Origin: CAZWQR01 sp964638595
GTDB taxonomy: Bacteria; Patescibacteriota; Minisyncoccia; Minisyncoccales; PEYH01
NCBI GenBank assembly: GCA_964638595.1
Contig: CAZWYU010000051.1
Coordinates: forward strand, 1 to 11,730
Direction: 5' to 3'
Length of the DNA: 11,730 nt
The notes under the pieces were generated by a model that did no database searches, was not told the DNA's origin, and was given only the letters and a program-made list of their open reading frames with translations. Position numbers and translations under genes: made by a program. Positions 1 to 8,015 of this stretch are shown here, one piece after another; within the stretch, counting starts at the first letter, position 1, and each line of letters opens with the position of its first letter.

Positions 1-405
1 ATTGCCCAAAGGCTAGTAAGGCGTTTATGCGACCAAAGAGAAAAATATAACTTAAAGGATATAGAGATTAAAAATCTAAAAGATTTTTGTTCTCTAGATA
101 CTGTTATCTCGGCTTTAAAAGAAGAAAAATTTATAAGAACAAGAGAAGATTTTAAAAAAGTAGATTTTTTTAAACCCAAGAAAACCAAAAATTGTCAGGA
201 GGGTTATAAGGGAAGAGTTGGAATTTATGAAGTTTTGCCTATAACTGAAGCTATCAAATCTTTAATAACAGGAGAAGTTTTTGCTTCCCAAATTGAAAAT
301 AGAGCTCGCAAAGATGGAATGAGAAGTTTAATAGAGGACGGTTTAGTAAAGGCGGTTCAGGGATTTACTTCAATTTCAGAAATTTTAAGAGTAACTCAAG
401 AATAA
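1..405 (+). CDS. pilB: Type IV pilus extension ATPase PilB, C-terminal part (5' end outside window)
   Basis: This frame is open from the first base to a TAA at 403-405 and gives 134 residues. It matches the last third of the PilB/GspE secretion ATPase family: the RRLC segment at residues 7-10, then GYKGRVGIYEVLP at 68-80, and the closing helix with DGMRSLIEDGLVKAVQG typical of these proteins. PilB is a cytoplasmic hexameric ATPase that drives pilin polymerisation from the inner-membrane platform. The Walker A and B motifs must lie upstream of the window. The zinc-binding four-cysteine motif usual here (CxxC, then CxxC before the GYKGR) is reduced to Cys10 and Cys65, with a non-canonical Cys30 between them. 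pilC starts 3 nt after the stop, so the two are cotranscribed. GspE of a type II system is the alternative, but the gene order favours a pilus. Confidence 0.93.
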   Translation: MAQRLVRRLCDQREKYNLKDIEIKNLKDFCSLDTVISALKEEKFIRTREDFKKVDFFKPKKTKNCQEGYKGRVGIYEVLPITEAIKSLITGEVFASQIENRARKDGMRSLIEDGLVKAVQGFTSISEILRVTQE

Positions 406-408
406 AAA

Positions 409-1134
409 ATGCCTATTTATCAATATATTGCAAAATCACTTAGGGGCGAGACTAAAAAAGGAAAAAGGCAGGCTAAAAGTGAAGTGGATTTAGCCCAAGC
501 CCTAAAAGGCGAGGGTTATTTTTTGATTACCGCTAGTCTTCCTAAAGCTAGTTTTAATTTAAAATATTTTTTGCCAAAAATTAAACATGTTCCTTTAAAC
601 CAAAAACTTTTAGTTACTCGTAATTTGCAAGTAATGGTGGCAGCCGGAGTTTCATTGCCTAGGGCACTGGGAGTATTAGAAAAACAGATTAAAAGTAGCT
701 ATTTTAAAAAAGCTTTACGAGAAATAAGAGAAATGATTTTAAAAGGTACTCCCCTTTCAAAAGCCATAGCGCAATACCCAACAGTTTTTCCAGATATTTA
801 TGTTAGTCTAATAAAGGTCGGAGAGAAAACGGGAGGATTAGAAAGAGTTTTAGGAATTCTATCAGAACAGCTTGAACGCAATTATCGTCTTCGCTCTAGA
901 GTAAGAGGAGCTATGATGTATCCAGCAGTTATTGTAAGCGCCATGCTCTTAATTGGGGCGGTAATGATGGTAAAAGTTGTGCCTGAATTAAGTAAAACTT
1001 TTGAAGAGCTAGAAGTAGAATTGCCTCCCTTAACTAAAGCAGTAATTTTTGCTGGCAATTTTTTTGCTGAAAATTGGATGATTGTTTTTTTAATTTTAAT
1101 TTTTTTATCAGGAATTTTATATGTTTTTTTTTAA
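409..1134 (+). CDS. pilC: Type IV pilus platform protein PilC, N-terminal part (frame interrupted)
   Basis: The 241 residues match the first half of PilC/GspF, the inner-membrane platform protein that couples the PilB motor to pilin extraction. The start MPIYQYIAK is the normal PilC N-terminus. The first T2SSF domain covers about residues 65-190, with the conserved GEKTGG at 138-143 and a membrane segment at about 168-190. A second hydrophobic stretch runs from about 211 to the end. The family is usually near 400 residues, and this frame stops just after the second membrane segment, at TAA 1132-1134 inside a run of nine T. The rest of PilC continues in the +1 frame from 1121, and the two parts together give the expected length and order. 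The cause may be a sequencing error in the homopolymer, a true split, or recoding by slippage or +1 frameshift. Confidence 0.9.
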   Translation: MPIYQYIAKSLRGETKKGKRQAKSEVDLAQALKGEGYFLITASLPKASFNLKYFLPKIKHVPLNQKLLVTRNLQVMVAAGVSLPRALGVLEKQIKSSYFKKALREIREMILKGTPLSKAIAQYPTVFPDIYVSLIKVGEKTGGLERVLGILSEQLERNYRLRSRVRGAMMYPAVIVSAMLLIGAVMMVKVVPELSKTFEELEVELPPLTKAVIFAGNFFAENWMIVFLILIFLSGILYVFF

Positions 1135-1621
1135 AAGTAAAACTGGTAAATATTTTTTTCACAAATTAAACTTAAAGCTTCCGATTCTGTCGCCTCTAGT
1201 TAAAAAAATAAATTCTGCCTATAGCGCCCTTTCTTTAAGCGCCCTTATGAAAGGAGGCGTTCCGGTTATCTCTGCTATAAATATTGCTTCAGACTCAGTA
1301 AGCAATCTTTATTACAAAAAAGCCTTGAAAAAGACAGCAGAAAGAGTAGAAAAAGGAAAAAAAATTTCTCAAATGATTGCTTACTATCCAAATCTTTTTT
1401 CTCCTCTTTTTATTCAAATGCTCCAAGTTGGAGAAGAAACTGGACAAACTTCAGAGATGCTTGAAAAGTTAGCTAATTTTTTAGAAGAAGAGGTTAACAA
1501 CAAAACTAAAAATCTTTCTTCTATTATTGAGCCTATATTGCTCCTTTTAATAGGCATAGCAGTTGGGTTTTTTGCCATAGCTATGATTCAGCCAATTTAT
1601 TCTATAATGCAAAATTTCTAA
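1121..1621 (+). CDS. pilC: Type IV pilus platform protein PilC, C-terminal part (frame interrupted)
   Basis: The 166 residues carry the second T2SSF domain of PilC. A basic linker (KSKTGKYFFHKLNLKLP, the region that normally precedes domain 2) is followed by the domain with GEETGQ at 104-109, then a last membrane helix at about 137-160 and the usual short tail. The ATG at 1121 overlaps the end of the N-terminal frame by 14 nt and is followed at once by three TTT codons. It may be a real start with translational coupling, or simply the point where the shifted frame begins to show. No Shine-Dalgarno sequence is visible ahead of it. Two-part PilC would be unusual for the family, so a frameshift (technical or programmed) is the simpler reading. 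Next gene begins 1 nt after the stop. Confidence 0.88.
   Translation: MFFFKSKTGKYFFHKLNLKLPILSPLVKKINSAYSALSLSALMKGGVPVISAINIASDSVSNLYYKKALKKTAERVEKGKKISQMIAYYPNLFSPLFIQMLQVGEETGQTSEMLEKLANFLEEEVNNKTKNLSSIIEPILLLLIGIAVGFFAIAMIQPIYSIMQNF
1124..1136 (+). other. Homopolymer T9-A4 frameshift site inside pilC
   Basis: Nine T (1124-1132) are followed by four A (1133-1136). The upstream frame reads GTT TTT TTT TAA and stops. Removing one T, or a +1 slip of the P-site Phe codon from 1129-1131 to 1130-1132, gives TTT AAA AGT and joins the two halves of PilC. The repeated T lets a tRNA-Phe re-pair perfectly after a +1 slip, and a run of nine T is long enough for RNA polymerase slippage. The site alone cannot separate these from an assembly or read error. 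Confidence 0.6.
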
Positions 1622-1622
1622 T

Positions 1623-3410
1623 ATGGAAAAAGGTTTTACCCTTATAGAAGTTCTTATAACAATTTTTTTAACTAGTATTGTTTTTTTGGGTATTTTTGGC
1701 GCTTTTTACTTAACCACAAAGGTAATTTCTCATACACGTATAAAAATGCAGGCAGTTTTTTTAGCTACCCAAAAAATTGAGGAAGTTAGAAGTCTGTCTT
1801 TTGAAAATATTGAGACAATGCAGGAAACAATAGTTTTAAATAATGTCTCTTACCAAATTGAAAGACTCGTTGAAAATTATGATGATTGTTTTGACGGGAC
1901 TATAGAAGGGTTTGATTGCCAGAATAATCCAATAGAGGCAGACTTGGCTCCCGATGATTATAAAAAGATTAAAATTAATGTTTTTTGGGATGCTTCTTGG
2001 GGAGGAGAAGTTAGTTTAAGCACTATTGCAGCCTCAAAGAGCCTAGAGACTGGGGAAGGAAAGGGAGCCATTAAAATCACTGTTAGCACTAGTTTAGGAG
2101 AACCGATTGAAGTAGTTTGCTCTGACCAATTAGCTCCTTGTCCCGAAACAGCAATTAATATTATAAATCAAGGTTCAGCTTTTAACCAATGTTATGGAAC
2201 AAGTGACAACAATCCTGGCACAAGACTTTTAATTTTAGATTCTTCTTTGGAACCTGATGATTATAAAATTAAAGTTCAGAAACAAGGATATGGCGAAGCA
2301 GAGACCTTTCAATCAGGAGATTCGTATAACGGAGAAATTATTGCTACTCCTCTTCGCAAGAATCCGACCATTAACGAGGGGCAATTTTATCCTCTTACTT
2401 TAACCATTGATAAGCTATCTGATTTGGACATTTATACTCTTGCTCCCGGGTCAGGAGACAGGTTCTTTGATAGTTTTTTTAATGGAACAAAAATTTTTGA
2501 TTTAGAGGATTTAAAAATTAATCAAGAAAAAGTTTCTCTTTCCACAAGTTCTGCTGTTTCTTATCAGGAAGACGGTTATTTAATTTCTAATTCCATAGAA
2601 CCAATTTCAATTACTGAATGGGATTATCTCACTTGGTCTGATTTTGAAGAAGTAGAAACAAGCATTAAATATCACTTACTTTGTGCCACTGGTTCCAGCT
2701 GGGCTTTGGTGCCGGATTTAATTGGTAACGAAGAGGGATTTTCTATTCCTCCAATAGATATTTCGTCTCTTTCTGTTATTGATTATCCTAAGCTTCGCAT
2801 TAAGGCTGATTTTTTTACTACAGATTTAGCTAAAACTCCCTTGCTTTATGATTGGCAAATATCTTGGAAGAACGGACAAGACACAGTAGTCCCTGATGTT
2901 TATTTTGATGTTAAGGGTGAAGATATTGTAGGTTGGAACAGTTTAGAGGAAGAAATCTATGAGTATCAAAAAAGTTTTTCTACAGACGCAAGTGGTTATA
3001 AAAGACTTGAGGACATCAAGCCTGATAAATATTATTTTTCTAATTTTTTATCTAGCAGAGGAGCTTTAAATATTAGAGAAGATTTAACAGAATTACCAAT
3101 AAGTTTAGCTCCTAATATTTCTACTACTACTAATTTTTATCTTGATACAGGAAATAGTTTGTTTGTTCAGGTAAAAGATGCAGAAAACGATAATCCCATA
3201 TTTGGGACAGATGTCAGTCTTAGTTCTAATTCTCTGGGTTACAATGTCCAACATACTACAAACGAACAAGGTACAGCTTTGTTTATTTTATTGCAAGAAT
3301 CAGCAGATTATCAGCTTGAAGTAGAGTCTGAGAATTATTATTCACAGACCATTGAATTAGATATTTATTCTAGTCAAAATGAGTTTGTTAATTTGGATCG
3401 TTATGAATAA
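1623..3410 (+). CDS. Large prepilin with C-terminal beta-sandwich modules (PilV-like minor pilin)
   Basis: The protein opens with MEKG|FTLIEV, a textbook prepilin peptidase site with Phe at +1 and Glu at +5, followed by a hydrophobic helix to about residue 28. Most pilins have 130-200 residues, and this one has 595. After a pilin-like head (to about 135, with Cys89 and Cys99 as a possible disulfide) the rest looks like a chain of beta domains: about 148-275 resembles a carboxypeptidase-regulatory-like fold (GAIKITVSTSLGEPI), about 300-417 resembles the jelly-roll module often seen in surface proteins (ending KTPLLYDWQISW), and about 422-505 and 511-582 look like further Cna-B/carboxypeptidase-regulatory-like units. 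These domain names rest on pattern recognition only. Such size fits a minor pilin at the pilus tip that displays an adhesive or binding head. The start is fixed by the prepilin motif and lies 1 nt after the pilC stop. Confidence 0.85.
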   Translation: MEKGFTLIEVLITIFLTSIVFLGIFGAFYLTTKVISHTRIKMQAVFLATQKIEEVRSLSFENIETMQETIVLNNVSYQIERLVENYDDCFDGTIEGFDCQNNPIEADLAPDDYKKIKINVFWDASWGGEVSLSTIAASKSLETGEGKGAIKITVSTSLGEPIEVVCSDQLAPCPETAINIINQGSAFNQCYGTSDNNPGTRLLILDSSLEPDDYKIKVQKQGYGEAETFQSGDSYNGEIIATPLRKNPTINEGQFYPLTLTIDKLSDLDIYTLAPGSGDRFFDSFFNGTKIFDLEDLKINQEKVSLSTSSAVSYQEDGYLISNSIEPISITEWDYLTWSDFEEVETSIKYHLLCATGSSWALVPDLIGNEEGFSIPPIDISSLSVIDYPKLRIKADFFTTDLAKTPLLYDWQISWKNGQDTVVPDVYFDVKGEDIVGWNSLEEEIYEYQKSFSTDASGYKRLEDIKPDKYYFSNFLSSRGALNIREDLTELPISLAPNISTTTNFYLDTGNSLFVQVKDAENDNPIFGTDVSLSSNSLGYNVQHTTNEQGTALFILLQESADYQLEVESENYYSQTIELDIYSSQNEFVNLDRYE

Positions 3411-4398
3411 AGCTTTTACCCTAATAGAAACCTTAATTGCTGTTGCTATTTTTAGTATTATAACGACAGCAGTTTTTAGCTCTATAGTCTATCTTTATAA
3501 AACACATGAAAAAGATATGCAGATGATTCAAGCTGTTGCCGAAGCTAGGAGAGGAATCAAAGTTATGCTAAGAGAGATAAGGACAATAGATACTGGAGAG
3601 GACGGTTCTTTTTCAGTAGAAAAAGCTTCTGCCAATGAGTTTATCTTCTATAGCGATATAGATAAAGACGGACAGACAGAAAGAGTAAGATATTTTTTAG
3701 AAGTTGAAAATCAAGGACAATTAGAAGATCAGTGTGTTAGTTTTTCTAATGGAGGATCTTGTAGTGTTAATTTTTCAGATTTTTTTAACGGTACTCTAAA
3801 AGAAGCTCAATTAGAAGTAGGAATTGAAGGAGACTTAGGTTGGGGCAGTTATGAATCAGCTGAATTGTTTGTTGATGGTTTTAAATTAGCTAATCTCTGC
3901 TATAACTGGGGAGAATGTAGTGATTGTGCTTCGGAATGGCAAGATATTAGTCTTTTTGATGTATTTGATTATGCTTCTGACAATGAGGTTGAAATTTTAG
4001 TAGATTCTTCTTATGGGGTTAATAATTTTTGCGATTGGCAGCAAAATAATCACTCTATAATAGTTAATGCTGTTCTCAATTGGGTAGCTTTGGGAGCTAA
4101 CGAAGAGAGAAATTTTAAAAAAGGAGTTATCCAACCAGTAGCTGGAACATACCCTTCTGAACAAGAAAAAATTAGTATTATTTCTCATTATGTAGAAAAT
4201 GCTTCTTCGGGAGAGCAAGACTATATTTTTAAATATTTTGATGAAAATGGTATAGAAATTGGAAATCCAGTAGATAGAATTAATAGAACTCAACTTATGG
4301 AGGTTTCTTTGCTTATTGATAGATTTCCCGACAGTCCGCCTAGTTATTATCGTTTACAAACTAGTTCGCAATTAAGAAATTTAAAGAAAACAGAATGA
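3403..4398 (+). CDS. PilW-like prepilin with inserted cysteine-bearing domain
   Basis: The start at 3403 is chosen because MNKA|FTLIETL is a prepilin signal. An in-frame ATG at 3379 would add eight residues ahead of it inside the upstream gene. Glu is present at +5, but the residue before the cleavage point is Ala, not the usual Gly. The hydrophobic helix runs to about residue 30. The N-terminal head (to about 105, ending ERVRYFLE) and the C-terminal part (from FKKGVIQPVAGTYP, about 238, through IFKYFDENG) look like one PilW-like head. Between them is an extra stretch of roughly 125 residues with WG, AELFVDG, ISLFDVFDY and several Cys, which reads like a beta-sandwich inserted in a loop. The gene overlaps the previous one by 8 nt and the next by ATGA, so it is tightly coupled. 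Likely a minor pilin of the tip complex, exported across the inner membrane. Confidence 0.82.
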   Translation: MNKAFTLIETLIAVAIFSIITTAVFSSIVYLYKTHEKDMQMIQAVAEARRGIKVMLREIRTIDTGEDGSFSVEKASANEFIFYSDIDKDGQTERVRYFLEVENQGQLEDQCVSFSNGGSCSVNFSDFFNGTLKEAQLEVGIEGDLGWGSYESAELFVDGFKLANLCYNWGECSDCASEWQDISLFDVFDYASDNEVEILVDSSYGVNNFCDWQQNNHSIIVNAVLNWVALGANEERNFKKGVIQPVAGTYPSEQEKISIISHYVENASSGEQDYIFKYFDENGIEIGNPVDRINRTQLMEVSLLIDRFPDSPPSYYRLQTSSQLRNLKKTE

Positions 4399-5834
4399 AA
4401 GGTTTTATTATTACTTATATAATAATTTTTGCTGGTGTTTTTCTTATTCTATTGTCTGCTTTGCTTGGATTTATTTTTTCTGAATTAAGAATGTCAGAAA
4501 AAGAAGAGGCCTTAGAACAAGCTCTGCATATTGCTGAAGCCGGGATTAATAGATACCGTTGGTATTTAATTCACAAGAATCAGGAAATTCTATCCGGAGA
4601 AGAGTTAAGTTGTCCTCCTTCTGATTGTTCTGATTGTGATGAATGTGAATATGAATATAGACTATCAGGGATTGGTTTAGTTGGAGGATACTCTCTTGAA
4701 GTTGAAGAGACTAGGGATTGTGATATTACAACAGCTGTTTCGGTTACTGCTACTGGCTGGACAGAGGCATTCCCCGAACTATATAGAAAAATTCAGGTAA
4801 AATATATTAAACCTTCAGTAGCGGATTATTCTTATATTCTAAATCATAATGTTTGGGCTGGCTCTGATAGGATTATAACCGGGCCTTATCATTCTAACGG
4901 TGGAATAAGAATGGATGGTTCTAATAATTCTTTAGTTAGTTCAGAGCAAAGCGAATGGGTTTGCACTGATTCTTATGGCTGCTCTCCTTGTCCTAATGAG
5001 TGTAATTATAAATATGGAGAAGGGTGTGTTTGTCCCGGTGTTTTTACCACAGCAAACGGCAACGAAAACTTATTTGTAATTGGTAGCAATCATTTTGATT
5101 TTGAGGGAATAACAATTGATTTAAATGAACTTAAACAATTAACTTCTGGAGGCAAGGGTTTATACTTACCCCCTTCAGGTGAAGAAGGTTATTATGTTAT
5201 ACTAAATGGTGAGCAACTAATTGTGAAAAAAATAGAAGAATTGTCTAGATTAAGGGCTTATGACACAGATCAGGGCGAGTTTTGGGAATATTCTATCATT
5301 AGTAAAGAAAGCCCAGCTGATTATTATGAACTAAGCGCTTGTGGGTTGGTTTTTATAGAAGACAATTTATGGATAGAAGGAGAAATTTCTGGGAGAATAA
5401 CATTAGCTTCGGCAGACCTTATAAACCAAGAAGAGGAAACCGACGTTTGGTTAAAAGACGACATTAGCTATAAAAATGGATTAGGTAATGATGGGTTGGT
5501 TTTAATAGGACAGCACAATGTTTTAATTTCACCTGATTCACCTGATTATCTTGATTTATACGGGGTCTATATCGCCCAAACTGGCCACTTTGGCAGAAAT
5601 CATTATTCTTCTTTGTATTATCCCCAATATTCAAAAAAAGAAGAATTGAAGATATATGGTTCAATTGTTAGCAATGGAAGAGTTGGCACCAGATGGACAT
5701 CCGGAGGAACTTGGGTTTCGGGTTATAGACAGAGAGAAAATATTTATGACCCAGAATTAAGCTTTAATCCTCCGCCATTTTTACCATCTTTAAGCGAAGA
5801 ATTTGGTTATAAAAGATGGCGGGAACTAAAATAA
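4395..5834 (+). CDS. PilX-like pilus assembly protein, cysteine-rich
   Basis: The 479-residue protein begins with a short basic start (MKG) and a hydrophobic helix (about 4-28), then EEALEQALHIAEAGINRYRWYL (about 37-58). The AEAGINR segment is the hallmark of the PilX N-terminal family of pilus proteins. It lacks the FTLIE prepilin box, as is usual for such proteins in this phylum. Two cysteine clusters stand out: Cys73, 78, 81, 84 (spacing CxxxxCxxCxxC) and Cys190, 196, 199, 203, 211, 213. In an exported protein these may form disulfides or bind a metal. The C-terminal half (from about 220) has no feature I can name but contains short repeated beta-like stretches. It overlaps the preceding gene by ATGA (4395-4398) and ends in TAATG shared with pilM, so it belongs to the same operon. 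Probable role: minor component that starts or caps the pilus. Confidence 0.75.
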   Translation: MKGFIITYIIIFAGVFLILLSALLGFIFSELRMSEKEEALEQALHIAEAGINRYRWYLIHKNQEILSGEELSCPPSDCSDCDECEYEYRLSGIGLVGGYSLEVEETRDCDITTAVSVTATGWTEAFPELYRKIQVKYIKPSVADYSYILNHNVWAGSDRIITGPYHSNGGIRMDGSNNSLVSSEQSEWVCTDSYGCSPCPNECNYKYGEGCVCPGVFTTANGNENLFVIGSNHFDFEGITIDLNELKQLTSGGKGLYLPPSGEEGYYVILNGEQLIVKKIEELSRLRAYDTDQGEFWEYSIISKESPADYYELSACGLVFIEDNLWIEGEISGRITLASADLINQEEETDVWLKDDISYKNGLGNDGLVLIGQHNVLISPDSPDYLDLYGVYIAQTGHFGRNHYSSLYYPQYSKKEELKIYGSIVSNGRVGTRWTSGGTWVSGYRQRENIYDPELSFNPPPFLPSLSEEFGYKRWRELK

Positions 5835-6910
5835 TGTTTAATTTATTTAATTTAAAAATTGGCAGTTTTGGTTTAGATATTTCTGATTTAAGCCTAAAAA
5901 TTATTCAACTTAAAAAAAGAAATGGTAAGCCTAATATTGTAGCCATTGGATATTCTGCTTTGCCCGAAGGCATAGTAAAGAAGGGTGTAGTTAAAGACAT
6001 AGATAGCTTGTCTCAAGAAATTAAAAAATTAATTTCTAAAACCAAAAAACTTGATACCAAACAAGTAATTGTATCTTTGCCTGAAGAAAAATCTTTTTTG
6101 AAAGTTATTAAAATGCCAAAGTTGCCGATAGCAGAGGTTAAAAAAGCAGCACGTTATGAAGCAGAAAATTATATACCTTTTAGTTTAGATAAAGTTTATT
6201 TAGATTCTGAAGTTCTTGAAGACTCCGGATCTGACAAAATAGAAGTTTTAATAGTAGCGATGACTAAAAAAGTTATTGACCCTTATGTTACAGCTATTAA
6301 AAAAGCGGGACTGAAACTAAAAGCTTTAGAAACAGAATCAGCATCAGCGGCTAGGGCATTAATAAAAAGAGGAGAGAGTAAAAATCCTGTATATTTTATT
6401 GACCTTGGCGCTAGCTCCACTAGTTTTAGTGTTTTTTATGGTCATTCTCTTCGTTTCGCCTCCTATGTTCCTATTTCTTGTAATGGTTTTACTAAAATCA
6501 TTGCTAAAAAACTAAATAAAACTATAGAGGAGGCAGAGGCATTACAAAAAATTTATGGATTCAAAAATAAGAACAAGATTGAAAAACAAATTTTTGAGAT
6601 TTTAAAGCCAAAAACCGAAGAATTAGTTAAAGAGATAAAAAAGAATATAGATTACTATGAAAGCCATGCAAAAGATAATAATCTGTCTGATAATAAAAAG
6701 AAGATTAAGCAGATTTTTTTTCACGGAGGAGGAGCAGAAATTTCTGGTTTAAGCGAATACTTATCAGAAAATCTTAGAAAAGAAGTTATTAAAGGCAGTC
6801 CCCTTATCAATCTTTCTGAAAAATCTGCTGATTTTTTTGAAAGTCAAAAAAGGAAACCATTAAGCTATGTTGTGGCTGTTGGGTTAGCTTTAAGAGATTT
6901 TAATTTATGA
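5834..6910 (+). CDS. pilM: Type IV pilus assembly ATPase-like protein PilM
   Basis: PilM is the cytoplasmic actin-like protein that binds the N-terminus of PilN and links the pilus platform to the motor. The 358-residue product shows the actin/FtsA fold motifs: phosphate loop 1 FGLDISDLSLKIIQL (about 12-26), phosphate loop 2 VYFIDLGASSTSF (about 186-198) and the adenosine motif FFHGGGAEISGL (about 295-306). The start at 5834 (MFNLFNLKIGSFGLDIS) is preferred over the in-frame ATG at 5816 because PilM proteins begin close to the GLDI motif, and because it shares bases with the previous stop codon (TAATG). The pilN start overlaps the PilM stop in ATGA (6907-6910). FtsA or another actin-like ATPase is unlikely given PilN and PilO directly downstream. 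Confidence 0.93.
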   Translation: MFNLFNLKIGSFGLDISDLSLKIIQLKKRNGKPNIVAIGYSALPEGIVKKGVVKDIDSLSQEIKKLISKTKKLDTKQVIVSLPEEKSFLKVIKMPKLPIAEVKKAARYEAENYIPFSLDKVYLDSEVLEDSGSDKIEVLIVAMTKKVIDPYVTAIKKAGLKLKALETESASAARALIKRGESKNPVYFIDLGASSTSFSVFYGHSLRFASYVPISCNGFTKIIAKKLNKTIEEAEALQKIYGFKNKNKIEKQIFEILKPKTEELVKEIKKNIDYYESHAKDNNLSDNKKKIKQIFFHGGGAEISGLSEYLSENLRKEVIKGSPLINLSEKSADFFESQKRKPLSYVVAVGLALRDFNL

Positions 6911-7434
6911 TTAATTTACTTCCTACAAAAGAAAAAATAAAGAGGAAGCAAGAAAAAGACTTAAAACTTTTTTTAATAGTAGGTTTTTTAATTATGTCTA
7001 TTCTAGCTGTAGTAGTTTTGTCTTTTTTGTCTATTAAATTTTATATTAACAATCAAGTTACATATTTAAAAATATTGATAAACAATAAAGAACAAGACAT
7101 TAGTTATACCAAGACTCTTGACAAAAAACTTTCAGAGATAAATAACATTTTATACAAATTCAATGATTTTTATAAAGAGCAATTTGCTCTTTCTATTTTT
7201 CTAACAGAAATTAGCGCATGGCTCATTGCAGATATTTCTTTTGATACTTTTTTCTACCAAGAAGAAAATTCTGAAATAGCTATTTCCTGTAGTTCTAAAG
7301 AACTTGAAACGGTTTATTCTTTTAGGGAGGTTCTAAAAAATCAGAAAAAAATTAACAATCTTAGTTTTTCTTTAGATAATTGGCTAGAAACAGAGGAAAT
7401 TAATTTTAGAGCAACATTTAATATTGAGGAATGA
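6907..7434 (+). CDS. pilN: Type IV pilus assembly protein PilN
   Basis: The 175-residue product begins MINLLP, the conserved motif in the cytoplasmic tail of PilN that docks into PilM. A basic stretch (KEKIKRKQEK) follows, then one membrane helix at about 21-43, then a coiled-coil and a small extracytoplasmic domain typical of PilN. PilN forms a heterodimer with PilO on the outer face of the cytoplasmic membrane. The ATGA overlaps on both sides (6907-6910 and 7431-7434) indicate coupled translation of PilM, PilN and PilO in fixed proportions. Sequence similarity outside the INLLP motif cannot be judged by eye, so the assignment rests on motif, topology and gene order. Confidence 0.9.
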   Translation: MINLLPTKEKIKRKQEKDLKLFLIVGFLIMSILAVVVLSFLSIKFYINNQVTYLKILINNKEQDISYTKTLDKKLSEINNILYKFNDFYKEQFALSIFLTEISAWLIADISFDTFFYQEENSEIAISCSSKELETVYSFREVLKNQKKINNLSFSLDNWLETEEINFRATFNIEE

Positions 7435-8015
7435 ATCATAAAAACAAAATTTTAATTTCTATTTTTATTCTAATAACTTTGGTGTTTTTAGTTATTTTTT
7501 TACTAGTCTTGCCTATTTTTAAAGATATAATGTCCGGATCTAAAGAGATTGCTCTAAAAAAGAAAAAACTATCCTCAATTGAGCTTTTAGCAGAGGATTC
7601 TGGGCAAATTAAAGCTGACTATCGAGATTATGATAGAAAACTTAATGAAATGAAAAATATTTTAACTGACAAAGGCAAAGTTGATTCGGAAATTCCTATA
7701 GCTTTTATTAATTTTTTTAAAGATCAAGCCCAAGAACTTAACCTTGCTTTAAAAATTGTTCCTTCAAAAAAAGAAGAAGGAGAAGTCTTTTGGGATTATT
7801 TAAATTTTAGAATTGAGGGACGAGGCAGGTATGAAGATTTTGCTAAATTTTTACAAAAATTAGAATATGGTGATTGGTTTGTAAAAACTACAAGCTTAAG
7901 AATAAGTAAAGAAAATAATACAAGGGAAAAAGAAGATGAAGAAAGCCAGTTTGCAGGTCAAAAAATTGTTCAATTTGATTTGTTAATTAAAGTTTATGTC
8001 CAAAAAGAAAATTGA
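7431..8015 (+). CDS. pilO: Type IV pilus assembly protein PilO
   Basis: The product has 194 residues: a short basic tail (MNHKNK), one membrane helix at about 7-30, a charged segment likely to be coiled coil (about 35-80), and a C-terminal alpha/beta domain with YLNFRIEGRGRYEDFAKFLQKLE (about 122-144), which is the typical ferredoxin-like core sequence of PilO. PilO pairs with PilN and aligns the platform with the rest of the machine. The GAGGA just ahead of the start sits directly against the ATG, too close for normal Shine-Dalgarno use, so re-initiation after PilN is more likely. The last 20 nt overlap the following small gene. Confidence 0.88.
   Translation: MNHKNKILISIFILITLVFLVIFLLVLPIFKDIMSGSKEIALKKKKLSSIELLAEDSGQIKADYRDYDRKLNEMKNILTDKGKVDSEIPIAFINFFKDQAQELNLALKIVPSKKEEGEVFWDYLNFRIEGRGRYEDFAKFLQKLEYGDWFVKTTSLRISKENNTREKEDEESQFAGQKIVQFDLLIKVYVQKEN

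Noticed and set aside
3997..4293. Open frame on the - strand (98 codons) within the PilW-like gene
   Set aside because: It lies wholly inside a well-supported gene, has AT-rich low-complexity composition and no recognisable domain.
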